NCBI RefSeq assembly: GCF_018130545.1
Contig: NZ_JAFCKF010000001.1
Span: forward strand, 1,285,077 to 1,349,076
Length of the DNA: 64,000 nucleotides
Reading direction: 5' to 3'
Source: Bradyrhizobium tropiciagri
Lineage (GTDB): Bacteria; Pseudomonadota; Alphaproteobacteria; Rhizobiales; Xanthobacteraceae
A program made the translations under genes and the position numbers. The notes under the pieces are model-generated. The model saw nothing but the letters and a program-made list of their open reading frames with translations. It was not told the DNA's origin and made no database searches. This document shows, piece by piece, positions 9,618 through 18,820 of this stretch (position 1 is the stretch's first letter; each line of letters opens with the position of its first letter).

Positions 9618-10841
9618 ATGTCCACGCAATCCCCGGCTGCATCGGCCGATTTGTTCCGCCATCCGCCGCTTTTGTTTTTTGTCGCGTCACGCGGCTTCTC
9701 CGAATTCGCCTACCAGATCGCGACGGTCGCGATCGGCTGGCAGGTCTATGCGCTGACCGGCAGCGCGGTCTATCTCGGCCTGGTTGGGCTGGTGCAATTC
9801 ATCCCGAGCGCACTGCTCGTGTTCATCGCCGGCCACGCCGCCGATCGCTACGATCGCCGCCGCGTCGTGCAGGCCTGCCAGATCATCCAGGGGCTGGGGG
9901 CCGCCTATCTCGGCTGGCGCAGCTTTGCCGGCGATCTGACGGTGCCCGAGATCTTCTTGGTGCTGGTTATGTTCGGTGTCGCCAGTGCATTCGGAGACCC
10001 GGCCGCCTCGGCGCTGCTGCCGGCCGTGGCGCCGGAGGGCCATCTGCAGCGTGCCACCGCGCTGTCGACCGGCGCCTGGCAGGTCTCGATCGTCACAGGT
10101 CCGGCGATCGGCGGCTTCGCTTACGCGATCTCGCCGGTCGTGCCCTACGCCGTGATGGCGGCGTTCTGGCTGCTCGCTGCAATCCTCTCCGGCGCGATCC
10201 GGCTGGAGCGGCCGGCCGCCGAGCCGGATCCGCCATCGCTCGGGCAGTTGTTCGCCGGCGTCAAATTCGTCCGCGACAATCCGGCGATCCTCGGCACCAT
10301 CTCGCTCGATCTGTTCGCGGTGCTGCTCGGCGGCGCCAGCGCGCTGCTGCCGATCTATGCCCGCGACATCCTGCATGCCGGGCCATGGGCACTCGGCGTG
10401 ATGCGCGCCGCACCGGCAGTCGGCGCGCTCGCGATGACCGCGGTGCTGGCGCGGCATCCGATCTCGAAGCATGTCGGCCTGCGCATGTTCCAGGGCGTGA
10501 TCGCGTTCGGCGTTGCGATCTGCGTGTTCGCGCTGTCGCGCGAGATCTGGCTCTCGGCCTTGGCGCTCGCCGCGATGGGCGCAGCCGACACGATCAGCGT
10601 CGTAATTCGCGTCTCGCTGGTGCAGCTCGCGACGCCGGACGAGATGCGCGGCCGCGTCGGCGCCGTGAACTATCTGTTCGTGAACGCCTCCAACCAGCTC
10701 GGCGAATTCGAGAGCGGCATCACCGCTGCGCTGTTCGGCACGGTGCCGGCCGCGCTGATCGGCGGCATCGGCACAGTCGCGGTTGCGCTGCTCTGGATGT
10801 GGTTGTTCCCGTCGCTGCGCAAGGTGCAGCGCCTGGAATGA
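9618..10841 (+). CDS. MFS transporter, EntS-like
   Basis: A 407-residue major facilitator superfamily protein with about 12 hydrophobic segments. The intracellular loop 2-3 carries GHAADRYDRRRVVQ, close to the MFS signature GxxxDRxGRR. It resembles the EntS/DHA3 group of drug and siderophore exporters, proton-driven antiporters of the inner membrane. No siderophore synthesis genes are nearby, so the cargo cannot be inferred. It is followed by about 150 bp and then the monooxygenase gene on the same strand. Confidence 0.85.
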   Translation: MSTQSPAASADLFRHPPLLFFVASRGFSEFAYQIATVAIGWQVYALTGSAVYLGLVGLVQFIPSALLVFIAGHAADRYDRRRVVQACQIIQGLGAAYLGWRSFAGDLTVPEIFLVLVMFGVASAFGDPAASALLPAVAPEGHLQRATALSTGAWQVSIVTGPAIGGFAYAISPVVPYAVMAAFWLLAAILSGAIRLERPAAEPDPPSLGQLFAGVKFVRDNPAILGTISLDLFAVLLGGASALLPIYARDILHAGPWALGVMRAAPAVGALAMTAVLARHPISKHVGLRMFQGVIAFGVAICVFALSREIWLSALALAAMGAADTISVVIRVSLVQLATPDEMRGRVGAVNYLFVNASNQLGEFESGITAALFGTVPAALIGGIGTVAVALLWMWLFPSLRKVQRLE

Positions 10842-11001
10842 GGCAGCGTCCGGATACCGCAGCGAGCGGCCTCGCGGCATAGGAGCCATACCCGGCGCGG
10901 TAACGCATGTGCTTGCGGGCTGCGCCGCAACAGCCCTAATCTTTTGCCCACCGTGTCCAACGAGGCGCGGCCGAAGACAAAGCATAGGGATGAGACCGAC
11001 C

Positions 11002-12750
11002 ATGGCTCAAGAGAGCACCGCGCGCACGACTGCGCGCCCTGCCGAAACCGGATCGTTCGACGCCGTGGTGATCGGCGCAGGCTTCGCCGGCATGTACATG
11101 CTGCACCGGCTGCGCGGGCTCGGCTTCACCGCGCGGGTCTATGAGGCCGGCGGTGGTGTCGGCGGCACCTGGTACTGGAATCGCTATCCCGGCGCGCGCT
11201 GCGACGTCGAGAGCCTGCAATACTCCTTCTCGTTCTCCGAGGAACTCGACCAGGACTGGAGCTGGTCGGAGAAATATTCTCCGCAGCCCGAAATTCTCGC
11301 CTACGCCAATCATGTCGCCGATCGCTTCGATCTGCGCAGCCAGATCGTGTTCGACACCCGCGTCACCGCGGCGACCTTCGACGAGAAGGCAGGAATCTGG
11401 TCGATCGAGACCGATCGCGGCGACAGGGTCACGGCGAAGTTCTGCATCATGGCGGTCGGCTGCCTGTCGGCGCCGAACCGTCCGGCCTTCCCCGGCATGG
11501 CGGATTTCCGCGGCCCGATCTATCACACCGGCGAATGGCCGCATGAGGGCGTCGATTTCACTGGCCTGCGCGTCGGCGTCATCGGCACCGGCTCGTCCGC
11601 GATCCAATCGATCCCGATCATCGCGCAGCAAGCCTCCGAGCTCACGGTCTTTCAGCGCACGGCGACGTGGTCGGTGCCGGCGTGGAACGAGCAGCTGTCG
11701 CCTGAATATTTGAAGGAAGCCAAAGCGCATTATCCGGAGCTGCGCGCCAAGGCGCGTGCGCGGCCGACCGGGTTCTATTTCCTGTTCAACGCGCAGCCCG
11801 CCTTGCAGGCCAGCGAGCAGGAACGCGAGCGGCTCTATGAGGAGGCCTGGCAGCGCGGCGGCCTGCCCTTCCTCGGCGCGTTCGGCGACCTCTTGTTCGA
11901 GAAGGCGGCCAACGACACCATCGCCGATTTCGCGCGCGAGAAGATCCGCGGCATCGTCAAGGACCCGGCGACGGCCGATCTGCTGTGCCCGCAGAACGTG
12001 TTCGGCTGCAAGCGGCTCTGCGTCGACACCAATTATTTCGAAACCTACAATCTTCCGCATGTGAAGCTGGTCGACGTGTCGAAGACGCCGATCGAGCGGT
12101 TCACGGCTGAGGGAATCATGGTCGACGGCACCGAACACAAGTTCGATGCTGTCGTCTCCGCCACCGGCTTTGCCGCCATGACCGGCTCGTTCGACAAGAT
12201 CGCGATCACCGGCCGCGGCGGACAGACGCTCGCCGAAAAATGGCGGGCCGGCCCGCGCGCCTATCTCGGCCTCGCCTCGGAGGGCTTTCCGAACCTGTTC
12301 ATGATCACCGGACCCGGCAGCCCGTCGGTGCTCGCGAGCATGATCCAGGCGATCGAGCAGCACGTCGACTGGCTGGCGGATTGCCTCGGTCACATGCGTG
12401 ACATCGGCGCCGGCACGATCGAGGCGGTCCGCGACGACGAGGACGCCTGGGTCGCCCATGTCACCGACGTCTCTACGGTCTCGCTGCGCTCGACCTGCAG
12501 CTCCTGGTATGTTGGGACCAACATCCCGGGCCGTCCCCGCGTGTTCATGCCCTATATCGGCGGCTTCCCGATCTATGTGCAGAAGTGCAATGAGGTGATG
12601 AATTCCGGTTATGACGGCTTCGTGCTGCAGGGCGGACGCAACGGCAATGCGCCGCCGCAGGTGCGCTTCACCGAACGCTGGCAGGTGCCGCTCGACATCG
12701 AGGTGATCTCGCCGGCCGCGGTCGCCGCCAAACGGGTTCCTATGGTCTGA
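11002..12750 (+). CDS. Baeyer-Villiger flavin monooxygenase
   Basis: A 582-residue FAD/NADPH monooxygenase of the cyclohexanone-monooxygenase type. It shows the FAD Rossmann motif VIGAGFAGMYML near the start, the Baeyer-Villiger fingerprint region FRGPIYHTGEWPHEG (FxGxxxHxxxW), and the NADPH Rossmann motif VIGTGSSAIQS. These enzymes insert oxygen next to a ketone to give esters or lactones. The length is typical of cyclohexanone/phenylacetone monooxygenases. The start may be four codons upstream (10990); neither has a strong ribosome site. No lactonase or alcohol dehydrogenase is adjacent, so the pathway is unknown. Confidence 0.9.
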   Translation: MAQESTARTTARPAETGSFDAVVIGAGFAGMYMLHRLRGLGFTARVYEAGGGVGGTWYWNRYPGARCDVESLQYSFSFSEELDQDWSWSEKYSPQPEILAYANHVADRFDLRSQIVFDTRVTAATFDEKAGIWSIETDRGDRVTAKFCIMAVGCLSAPNRPAFPGMADFRGPIYHTGEWPHEGVDFTGLRVGVIGTGSSAIQSIPIIAQQASELTVFQRTATWSVPAWNEQLSPEYLKEAKAHYPELRAKARARPTGFYFLFNAQPALQASEQERERLYEEAWQRGGLPFLGAFGDLLFEKAANDTIADFAREKIRGIVKDPATADLLCPQNVFGCKRLCVDTNYFETYNLPHVKLVDVSKTPIERFTAEGIMVDGTEHKFDAVVSATGFAAMTGSFDKIAITGRGGQTLAEKWRAGPRAYLGLASEGFPNLFMITGPGSPSVLASMIQAIEQHVDWLADCLGHMRDIGAGTIEAVRDDEDAWVAHVTDVSTVSLRSTCSSWYVGTNIPGRPRVFMPYIGGFPIYVQKCNEVMNSGYDGFVLQGGRNGNAPPQVRFTERWQVPLDIEVISPAAVAAKRVPMV

Positions 12751-12829
12751 TCGCCGGCGGTATTCCCGGCAGGATGGTGCATGATAGTGTCGCGCCGGGC
12801 GCCGTTTCGCATCGCGGGCCGCACGGGGG

Positions 12830-13774
12830 ATGATGGCCGACACGGCGTTGCAGGGATTGATCGAGCGGATCGGCGCGGACCATGTCGTGCGTCGGCTTGG
12901 CATCGAGGCTGCGCATGAGAAGCAGGTGTTCGGCCAGGGCACGCTGGTATTCAATGTCGAGAACTGGAAGCTGGCGCCGCGGGTGGTCACGACCGCGCTG
13001 AAGGTCGCCGGCCTCCATGGCCGCGCCCGGCGCAACGCCGACCGGGTCGAGGTACGGCGCAATCTGGTGACGTCGGCGCAGCTGCCGCCGGCGTTCGACG
13101 GCTTCACCATCCTGCAGCTCAGCGACCTCCACGCCGACATCAGTCAGGGCGCGATGCGGCATCTGGCCGACATCGTGCCCTACATCGACTGCGACATCTG
13201 CGTCTTGACCGGCGACTATCGTGGCAAGACGTACGGCCCGTTCGACACCAGCCTTGCGCTGATGAGGGAGCTCTGCGCGCGGATCAAGCGGCCGCTCTAC
13301 GGTATCCTCGGCAATCACGACAGCATCCGCATGACGCCGGCGCTGGAGGCGATGGGCATCAGGATGCTGTTCAACGAGCAGGAGCCGATCGCGCGCGATG
13401 GCGCAACGATCTATCTCGCCGGGATCGATGACGCGCATTTCTACCGCACTGACGACATTCCGAAGGCGGCCGCGGCGATCCCGCGCGACGCATACTCGAT
13501 CCTGCTCGCGCACACACCGGAATCCTATCGCGCGGCGACGGCGGCCGGCTTCGATCTGATGCTGAGCGGCCATACCCATGGCGGCCAGCTCTGCCTGCCC
13601 GGCGGCATCGCAATCAAGCTGGAGGCGCGGCTGCCGCGCCGGATGGGCAGGGGCGCGTGGCGCTTCGGCGAACTCGCCGGATACACATCGGCTGGTGCCG
13701 GCACCAGCCTGGCGCCGGTGCGGCTCAACTGCCCGGCCGAGATCACGGTGCACACGCTGCGGCGGCTCGAGTAA
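12830..13774 (+). CDS. Calcineurin-like metallophosphoesterase
   Basis: A 314-residue protein with the metallophosphoesterase metal-binding blocks in order: LQLSDLHADI (D-x-H), VLTGDYR (GD), GNHDS (GNHD), LLAHTPES and LSGHTHGGQ (GHxH). These residues bind a two-metal centre. The domain organisation resembles the YaeI/YkuE group, which act on membrane phospholipids or related phosphodiesters, but no signal peptide or membrane segment is obvious here. The start could be the second Met (12833). It follows the monooxygenase by about 80 bp on the same strand. Confidence 0.85.
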   Translation: MMADTALQGLIERIGADHVVRRLGIEAAHEKQVFGQGTLVFNVENWKLAPRVVTTALKVAGLHGRARRNADRVEVRRNLVTSAQLPPAFDGFTILQLSDLHADISQGAMRHLADIVPYIDCDICVLTGDYRGKTYGPFDTSLALMRELCARIKRPLYGILGNHDSIRMTPALEAMGIRMLFNEQEPIARDGATIYLAGIDDAHFYRTDDIPKAAAAIPRDAYSILLAHTPESYRAATAAGFDLMLSGHTHGGQLCLPGGIAIKLEARLPRRMGRGAWRFGELAGYTSAGAGTSLAPVRLNCPAEITVHTLRRLE

Positions 13775-13968
13775 CGAGCGCCGCGCAATCGGGCTCGACT
13801 TCGTCCCATCCGGACTCAGACGACGCGCAGGCGCGCATTGCCAAAACATCGAAAACAACCCCATGCAAAGTAGCCGGCGGCCGCCCCGACTTTCGCCGGG
13901 AAAGACGCGACCGGTAACTATATACAGTCACCCTGCCGTAAGGACCTGGAGAGGCAGTAGCGGAGGTC

Positions 13969-15237
13969 TCACTTTCCCCGTTTCGCGTTCGCGCTCTGCT
14001 CGGTCACCGTGCAGGTGATCAACAGTGTGTAGCCGCGTGCATTCTTGGCGATGTCGGACGTCTCCTTCTTCGTCCCGTCGCGCCATTCAGCGGTCCGGTA
14101 CATCACCGCGCTGTTGTCGAGGAAGTCGCGCAGCGCGCCGGTCTTGATGGCGAAGTTGATGTTTTCCGGGATCGATCCCGTGGCCCGCGCCATCCTGACC
14201 GCATCGAGCTTCGAGGCCACCACGCCGACCACGGCGCCGCCGAGATCGAACAGCGGTCCGCCGCTGTTACCGGGCTGCACCGCGGCGCTGATCTGCAAAT
14301 GACGCGTGTCGTTGAGGATACCGCTCAGCGAAGAGACGATGCCCGTGGTCACGGTGAAATCGGATGTCAGCAGGCCATGATAGGGATAACCGATAGCCAC
14401 GACTCCGTTGCCAACCTGAATCGCGTTCTGCCGGATGCTCGCGACATCCTTGAACGGGCTCGGCGCTTGCAGCAGCGCGAGATCGTTGGTCTCGTCGTCG
14501 GACACCAATCGCAATTTGACCGCCGCCGCGCCGCTCAGATTGCCCGTGATCTCGCTGCAACCATCGACGACATGATGGTTGGTGACGACGTGGCCACCAT
14601 CGCTGACGACGAAGCCGGTGCCGGTCCCCGATCGCGCCTGCTTCGCGAGCGGCGCGTTGGGTGCCGCAGCCTGTGGCGGCGGCGGCGCGGCCGCAGGCTT
14701 TGTCGCGACCGCGAATTCCCCGGCACCGGCGACGCCGTTCTTCTTCACCGAAACCACGCAGTTGAGCAACGCGGGCAGCAATTGCCCGGTTTGATTCAGG
14801 TTGAACTGAAACAACTGTCCCTGCGCGAACGCCGTCATCTGGCGCGCCTTGCGGAACTGATTGATCAGGTTGGAGGTCACCGGCATCTCGACATTGACGA
14901 GCTGGGTGCCGAGCGGCATGCCGTAGACATTGATCGCGGGCTGGCCGTCGAAAGTCAGCGCAAGCGGAAAGGCCTCGCCCGGCGTCAGGCGCCAGCTCTC
15001 ATGGGCAAAGCCGAGCCGCCAACTTCCATTCGCGGTAATCGCCACCACGAAGTAGATTCCGCTCTGGTAGGTCGAGCCGGCCGAGCAATGCGTGAACGCA
15101 CCGCTCTTATCGTCGGTGAAGGCGCCGCCCTTCCAGTTGCCGACCGTGATCGAGCCGTAGGGACCGCGGGCATTTGAAGGAGTTGCAGACGCAAACAGCC
15201 ACGCGGCCACAACGGCCACCCGGATCACAACTCTCAT
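13969..15237 (-). CDS. Secreted trypsin-like serine protease (S1C type)
   Basis: A 422-residue protein with an N-terminal signal peptide (MRVVIRVAVVAAWLFASATPSNA). A family-unknown N-terminal half of about 210 residues is followed by a Pro/Ala-rich linker and a protease domain. The catalytic triad is visible: His in VVTNHHVVDGC, Asp in ETNDLALLQ, Ser in QPGNSGGPL. No PDZ domain follows, unlike DegP/DegQ. It probably acts in the periplasm or outside the cell. The ATG chosen places the signal peptide at the N terminus. Confidence 0.85.
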   Translation of the reverse strand: MRVVIRVAVVAAWLFASATPSNARGPYGSITVGNWKGGAFTDDKSGAFTHCSAGSTYQSGIYFVVAITANGSWRLGFAHESWRLTPGEAFPLALTFDGQPAINVYGMPLGTQLVNVEMPVTSNLINQFRKARQMTAFAQGQLFQFNLNQTGQLLPALLNCVVSVKKNGVAGAGEFAVATKPAAAPPPPQAAAPNAPLAKQARSGTGTGFVVSDGGHVVTNHHVVDGCSEITGNLSGAAAVKLRLVSDDETNDLALLQAPSPFKDVASIRQNAIQVGNGVVAIGYPYHGLLTSDFTVTTGIVSSLSGILNDTRHLQISAAVQPGNSGGPLFDLGGAVVGVVASKLDAVRMARATGSIPENINFAIKTGALRDFLDNSAVMYRTAEWRDGTKKETSDIAKNARGYTLLITCTVTEQSANAKRGK

Positions 15238-15446
15238 GACGCGCACTCCCCAGCCACAACCCATTTTAGGAGGCGAAGAAATTCGCCCGCAAGTGGTGCG
15301 CGGCCCGGCCTTTGGTCCTGCCACCGCGCAATACCGCTGCGGATGCAGCCATCGCCACACCCTCAGGTTACACCAGGAATGTTCCTATTATGTTCTTAAA
15401 ATGTCAACCCAGACGTATTTCATCCGCGGTGCAGGCGGGTCGACCG

Positions 15447-15692
15447 CTACTGCGGCTCCCGCACCGAGGATTGCGCCGGCTCGTTTGGATCGCTGAACCA
15501 GTAGCGGGATGCGAGGGCGTGGACGCCGACGCCGATCAGGAAGATGCCCGCGTACAGCTCGACCGCGTGATTCATCCCCAGCAGGCGGGTGCGCAGGGCG
15601 GCGCCATGGCCCTGATAGGTCCAGAACCAATGCCCCACGGCAACGATGCCAAGGCCAAGCGCGGCGATGGCTCGGCCAGCCGCATTGATCAT
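15447..15692 (-). CDS. Small membrane protein, unknown
   Basis: An 81-residue frame with two hydrophobic segments (about residues 5-22 and 38-58) starting MINAAGRAIAALGLG. Composition and codon use look coding but I do not recognise a family. It lies between the protease and acdS, both on the same strand, with more than 140 bp on each side. A longer upstream extension is possible but runs into intergenic repeats. Confidence 0.45.
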   Translation of the reverse strand: MINAAGRAIAALGLGIVAVGHWFWTYQGHGAALRTRLLGMNHAVELYAGIFLIGVGVHALASRYWFSDPNEPAQSSVREPQ

Positions 15693-15760
15693 CCTCACGC
15701 GAAGGTCTCCCGACTCGCCCGGCCCGGACAGGATATCGAGAGAAGCTGACGCCGACCTTA

Positions 15761-15824
15761 CTCGGGAAATGGAACGTAACTCGGGGAAATGGAACGTAGC
15801 CCGGATGGAGCGCATCCGGGCTAC
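15761..15824. repeat. Tandem 20-mer plus perfect 12-bp hairpin
   Basis: Two adjacent imperfect 20-bp copies built on GGGAAATGGAACGTA (15761-15780 and 15781-15800) run into a hairpin with perfect 12-bp arms: GTAGCCCGGATG at 15796-15807 and its complement at 15813-15824, with a 5-nt loop. It lies just downstream of the acdS stop codon and may end acdS transcription. Elements based on GTAGCCCGGATG recur between genes in related genomes. Confidence 0.55.
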
Positions 15825-15839
15825 CAGGCGCGCGATGCC

Positions 15840-16853
15840 TCAGCCGTTGCGGAACGCGTAGGCGTAGCCGTTGAGCGCCGGGGCGCCACCGAGATGCGCG
15901 TAGAGCACCTTCGATCCGGCCGGGAAATAGCCCTTCTGCACCAGGTCGATCATGCCCTGCATCGATTTCCCCTCATAGACGGGATCGGTGATCATGCCTT
16001 CGAGCCGCGCGCTGAGGCGGATCGCCTCCTTGGTCTCCTCCGACGGCACGCCGTAGGCGGGATAGGCATAGTCCTCGATCAGCACGACATCATCCTCGAC
16101 AATGTCGCGGCCGAGCTCGACGAGCTTGGCGGTGTTCTGCGCGATCGACAACACCTGCGCCTTGGTCTGCGCGGGCGTGAACGAACCGTCGATGCCGATC
16201 ACGTTGCGCGCGCGGCCGTCGGCGGCGAAGCCGACCAGCATGCCGGCATGGGTCGAACCGGTCACGGTGCAGACCACAATGTAGTCGAACTTGACGCCGA
16301 GCTGGCGCTCCTGCGCGCGCACCTCCTCGGCGAAGCCGACATAGCCGAGCCCACCGAACTTGTGCACGGATGCGCCAGCCGGGATCGCGTAGGGCTTGCC
16401 ACCCGAGGCTTTCACCTCCTCGATCGCCTGCTCCCAGCTCTTGCGGATGCCGATGTCGAAGCCTTCGTCGACCAGGCGCACATCGGCGCCCATCACGCGC
16501 GACAGCAGGATGTTGCCGACGCGGTCATAGACGGCGTCCTCGTGCGGCACCCAGCTCTCCTGCACCAGCCGGCACTTCATGCCGATCTTGGCCGCGACCG
16601 CTGCAACCATTCGGGTGTGGTTCGACTGCACGCCGCCGATCGAGACCAGCGTGTCGGCGTTGGAGGCGATCGCGTCGGGGATGATGTATTCGAGCTTGCG
16701 CAGCTTGTTGCCGCCATAGGCGAGCCCGGAATTGCAGTCCTCGCGCTTGGCATAGAGCTCGACCTTGCCGCCGAGATGCTTGGACAGCCTATCGAGCTTC
16801 TCGATGGCGGTCGGCCCGAAGGTCAGCGGGTAGCGCGCGAATTTCTCCAGCAT
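15840..16853 (-). CDS. acdS: 1-aminocyclopropane-1-carboxylate (ACC) deaminase
   Basis: A 337-residue PLP enzyme that splits the ethylene precursor ACC into 2-oxobutyrate and ammonia, lowering plant ethylene around roots or in nodules. The PLP lysine is in [14 protein letters not shown] (K50). E294 in [11 protein letters not shown] and L321 in [13 protein letters not shown] are the residues that distinguish true ACC deaminases from D-cysteine desulfhydrases (E295/L322 in Pseudomonas numbering). The length matches the family (about 338). It is divergent from an Lrp-type regulator, the usual acdR-acdS arrangement. Cytoplasmic enzyme. Confidence 0.96.
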   Translation of the reverse strand: MLEKFARYPLTFGPTAIEKLDRLSKHLGGKVELYAKREDCNSGLAYGGNKLRKLEYIIPDAIASNADTLVSIGGVQSNHTRMVAAVAAKIGMKCRLVQESWVPHEDAVYDRVGNILLSRVMGADVRLVDEGFDIGIRKSWEQAIEEVKASGGKPYAIPAGASVHKFGGLGYVGFAEEVRAQERQLGVKFDYIVVCTVTGSTHAGMLVGFAADGRARNVIGIDGSFTPAQTKAQVLSIAQNTAKLVELGRDIVEDDVVLIEDYAYPAYGVPSEETKEAIRLSARLEGMITDPVYEGKSMQGMIDLVQKGYFPAGSKVLYAHLGGAPALNGYAYAFRNG

Positions 16854-17014
16854 GCTGGCATCCTCTTTGGTGGTCTGGAACGGCGGCCACACCTACCATC
16901 AGCGGTACGAAAGGTGCTCTCTAACTCCGCCCGCATATCTGCCGAAGATTGCCAGATTTGCCGCTCATGGTATGTTTTCCCTCATAAAATTGACCATTAA
17001 TGAGAGATCCTTCC
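16854..17014. promoter_or_regulatory. acdS-acdR divergent control region
   Basis: About 160 bp between the divergent acdS and acdR starts. The half nearest acdR is AT-rich relative to its surroundings and contains the spaced inverted pair TCAT...ATGA at about 16982-17003, which fits an Lrp-family site overlapping the acdR promoter. In other rhizobacteria AcdR binds this interval and activates acdS in response to ACC. Exact promoter elements are not clear from sequence. Confidence 0.4.
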
Positions 17015-17479
17015 ATGGCGGCACGACTCGACCGCATCGACCTCAAGATGTTGAGATTGCTGCAGAAGAACGGCCGGCTCAGCAATGCCGAGCTGGCCGA
17101 TCAGGTCGGCGTCAGTCCCGCTACCTGCCATCGCCGGACCCAAGCGCTGTTCGACGAGGGTTATGTCAGCTGTGTCCGCGCCATGGTGGCGCCGCGCAAG
17201 CTCGGCAAGGGTACGCTGGTGATGGTCGGCGTCGTGCTCGACCGCTCGACGCCGGAGAGTTTTGCCACTTTCGAGCAGGCGGTGGCGAAACTCAAATGCG
17301 TGCTCGACTGCCACCTCGTCGCCGGTGATTTCGACTACTTCCTCAAGATCCGCGCCGGCGACGTCGACGACTTCAAGCGCATCCATGGCGACCAGCTGAT
17401 CGCATTGCCCGGCGTACGCCAGACCCGCACCTTCTTCGTGATGAAGGAGGTGGTGGACAATGCGGCGCTGGAGTTTTGA
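17015..17479 (+). CDS. acdR: Lrp/AsnC-family regulator of ACC deaminase
   Basis: A 154-residue Lrp-type protein. The N-terminal helix-turn-helix (LDRIDLKMLRLLQKNGRLSNAELADQVGVSPATCHRR) is followed by the RAM ligand/oligomerisation domain, with DCHLVAGDFDYFLKI near the expected effector-binding turn. It lies head-to-head with acdS, as AcdR does. The Met at 17015 is preferred over the one at 17000 because a GAGAG ribosome site precedes it at suitable spacing. It probably senses ACC or an amino acid and also controls itself. Confidence 0.88.
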   Translation: MAARLDRIDLKMLRLLQKNGRLSNAELADQVGVSPATCHRRTQALFDEGYVSCVRAMVAPRKLGKGTLVMVGVVLDRSTPESFATFEQAVAKLKCVLDCHLVAGDFDYFLKIRAGDVDDFKRIHGDQLIALPGVRQTRTFFVMKEVVDNAALEF

Positions 17480-17623
17480 GCCGAGCGCAACGCTGCGCGC
17501 GATCGGCATCGCGCTGTCGTGAAAGCGTCACCCGAAAAATCGCCACCATTCGGATCGAGGCTTCGACAAGCCGTGTGACTCCCGATGAGGGATGACGTCC
17601 GGCGGACGCGGAGCATCAAGGCC

Positions 17624-18598
17624 ATGCGCACCATCACGCTTGAAGAGCATTTCGCCACCCCGGGCTTTCTCGATGGCCCGGGACGCGACCTCAAGGAGCA
17701 GGCACGGCAAGCCGCCGGCGGCCGCGCCGAGCGGCTGATGCGCGATCTCTGCGATCTCGGTGACGAGCGGATCGCCCAGATGGACGCAGCGGGCATCGAC
17801 ATGCAAGTGCTCTCGCTGACAGCGCCCGGCGTCGAGCAGCTCGAGGCCGCCGAGGCGGCGGCACTCGCGCGCGACACCAATGACGCACTGGCCGAGGCGA
17901 TCGCGAAGTATCCGGAGAGATTGTCCGGCTTCGCCGCGCTGCCGATCGCGACGCCGGACGCTGCTGCCAAGGAGCTGGAACGCCGCATCAGCAGGCAGGC
18001 TTTTGCCGGCGCCGTGATCAACGGCCACCACCGCGGACGATACCTCGACGACAAATTCTTCTGGCCGGTGCTTGAGGCTGCCGAATCGCTCGGCGCGCCG
18101 ATCTACCTGCATCCGACCAAGCCGCCCAAGCCGGTGATCGACGCCTCGTTCGGCGGCTTTGCGCCGATCGTCACCGACATGCTGGCGGGCCCCGGCTTCG
18201 GCTGGCACATCGAGACCGCGGTGCATGTGCTGCGCATGGTGCTCGGCGGCGTGTTCGATCGTTTCCCCGGGCTTCAGGTCGTGATCGGCCACATGGGCGA
18301 AGGCCTGCCGTTCTTCATGCAGCGGGTCGACGTGATGCCGGTCGAGCTCACCAAGCTCAAGCGCCCGGTCAGCGCCTATCTGCGCGACAATCTGCACTAC
18401 ACCTTCGCCGGCTTCAATTTTCCGCCGACCTTCCTCGACCTGCTGCTCGAGATCGGGGTCGCGCGCATCATGTTCTCGGCCGATCATCCGTACGGATCGA
18501 TGGCCAAGGCCCGCGCATTTCTGGACCAGATTCCGGTTTCGGCCGCCGACCGCGCGCTGATCGCGCATGGCAACGCGGAGAAGCTTTTCAAGCTGTGA
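17624..18598 (+). CDS. Amidohydrolase-family decarboxylase/hydrolase (ACMSD-like)
   Basis: A 324-residue TIM-barrel amidohydrolase of the ACMSD / gamma-resorcylate-decarboxylase branch. The first metal motif of classical family members (HxH) is replaced by LEEHF near the N terminus, as is usual in this branch. Other landmarks are GAVINGHHRGRYLDD, PIYLHPTKP, VIGHMGEGLPFF and a late FSADHPYGS with the conserved Asp. Members remove carboxyl groups from aromatic or muconate-type acids without redox cofactors. MRTITLEEHF was chosen as start because homologues begin this way. The substrate is unknown and no pathway partner is adjacent. Confidence 0.85.
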   Translation: MRTITLEEHFATPGFLDGPGRDLKEQARQAAGGRAERLMRDLCDLGDERIAQMDAAGIDMQVLSLTAPGVEQLEAAEAAALARDTNDALAEAIAKYPERLSGFAALPIATPDAAAKELERRISRQAFAGAVINGHHRGRYLDDKFFWPVLEAAESLGAPIYLHPTKPPKPVIDASFGGFAPIVTDMLAGPGFGWHIETAVHVLRMVLGGVFDRFPGLQVVIGHMGEGLPFFMQRVDVMPVELTKLKRPVSAYLRDNLHYTFAGFNFPPTFLDLLLEIGVARIMFSADHPYGSMAKARAFLDQIPVSAADRALIAHGNAEKLFKL

Positions 18599-18820
18599 GC
18601 ATCGCGCACGGGCCGCGCCGTAAGTGTGACTCGGCTCACGAACTCGTGGCAGAACGCCACAGCCCAGGTGCATGCGCGCGTGTTTCCGGGAGACCCGTGA
18701 TGCCGTAAGCTGTCCGCAGCCAACCTCGCGTCCAGCGGAGTGCCAGGCCGACCATTCAAGCATTGCAACGCTGCGCGCGGCCCGACGTTGGCAACAAGCC
18801 GACAAAACCGGGAGGACGTC

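Noticed and set aside
10936-13140. 734-codon open frame on the minus strand
   Set aside because: It is antisense to the Baeyer-Villiger monooxygenase and metallophosphoesterase, has Arg/Ala/His-rich composition without motifs, and is a product of high-GC codon bias.
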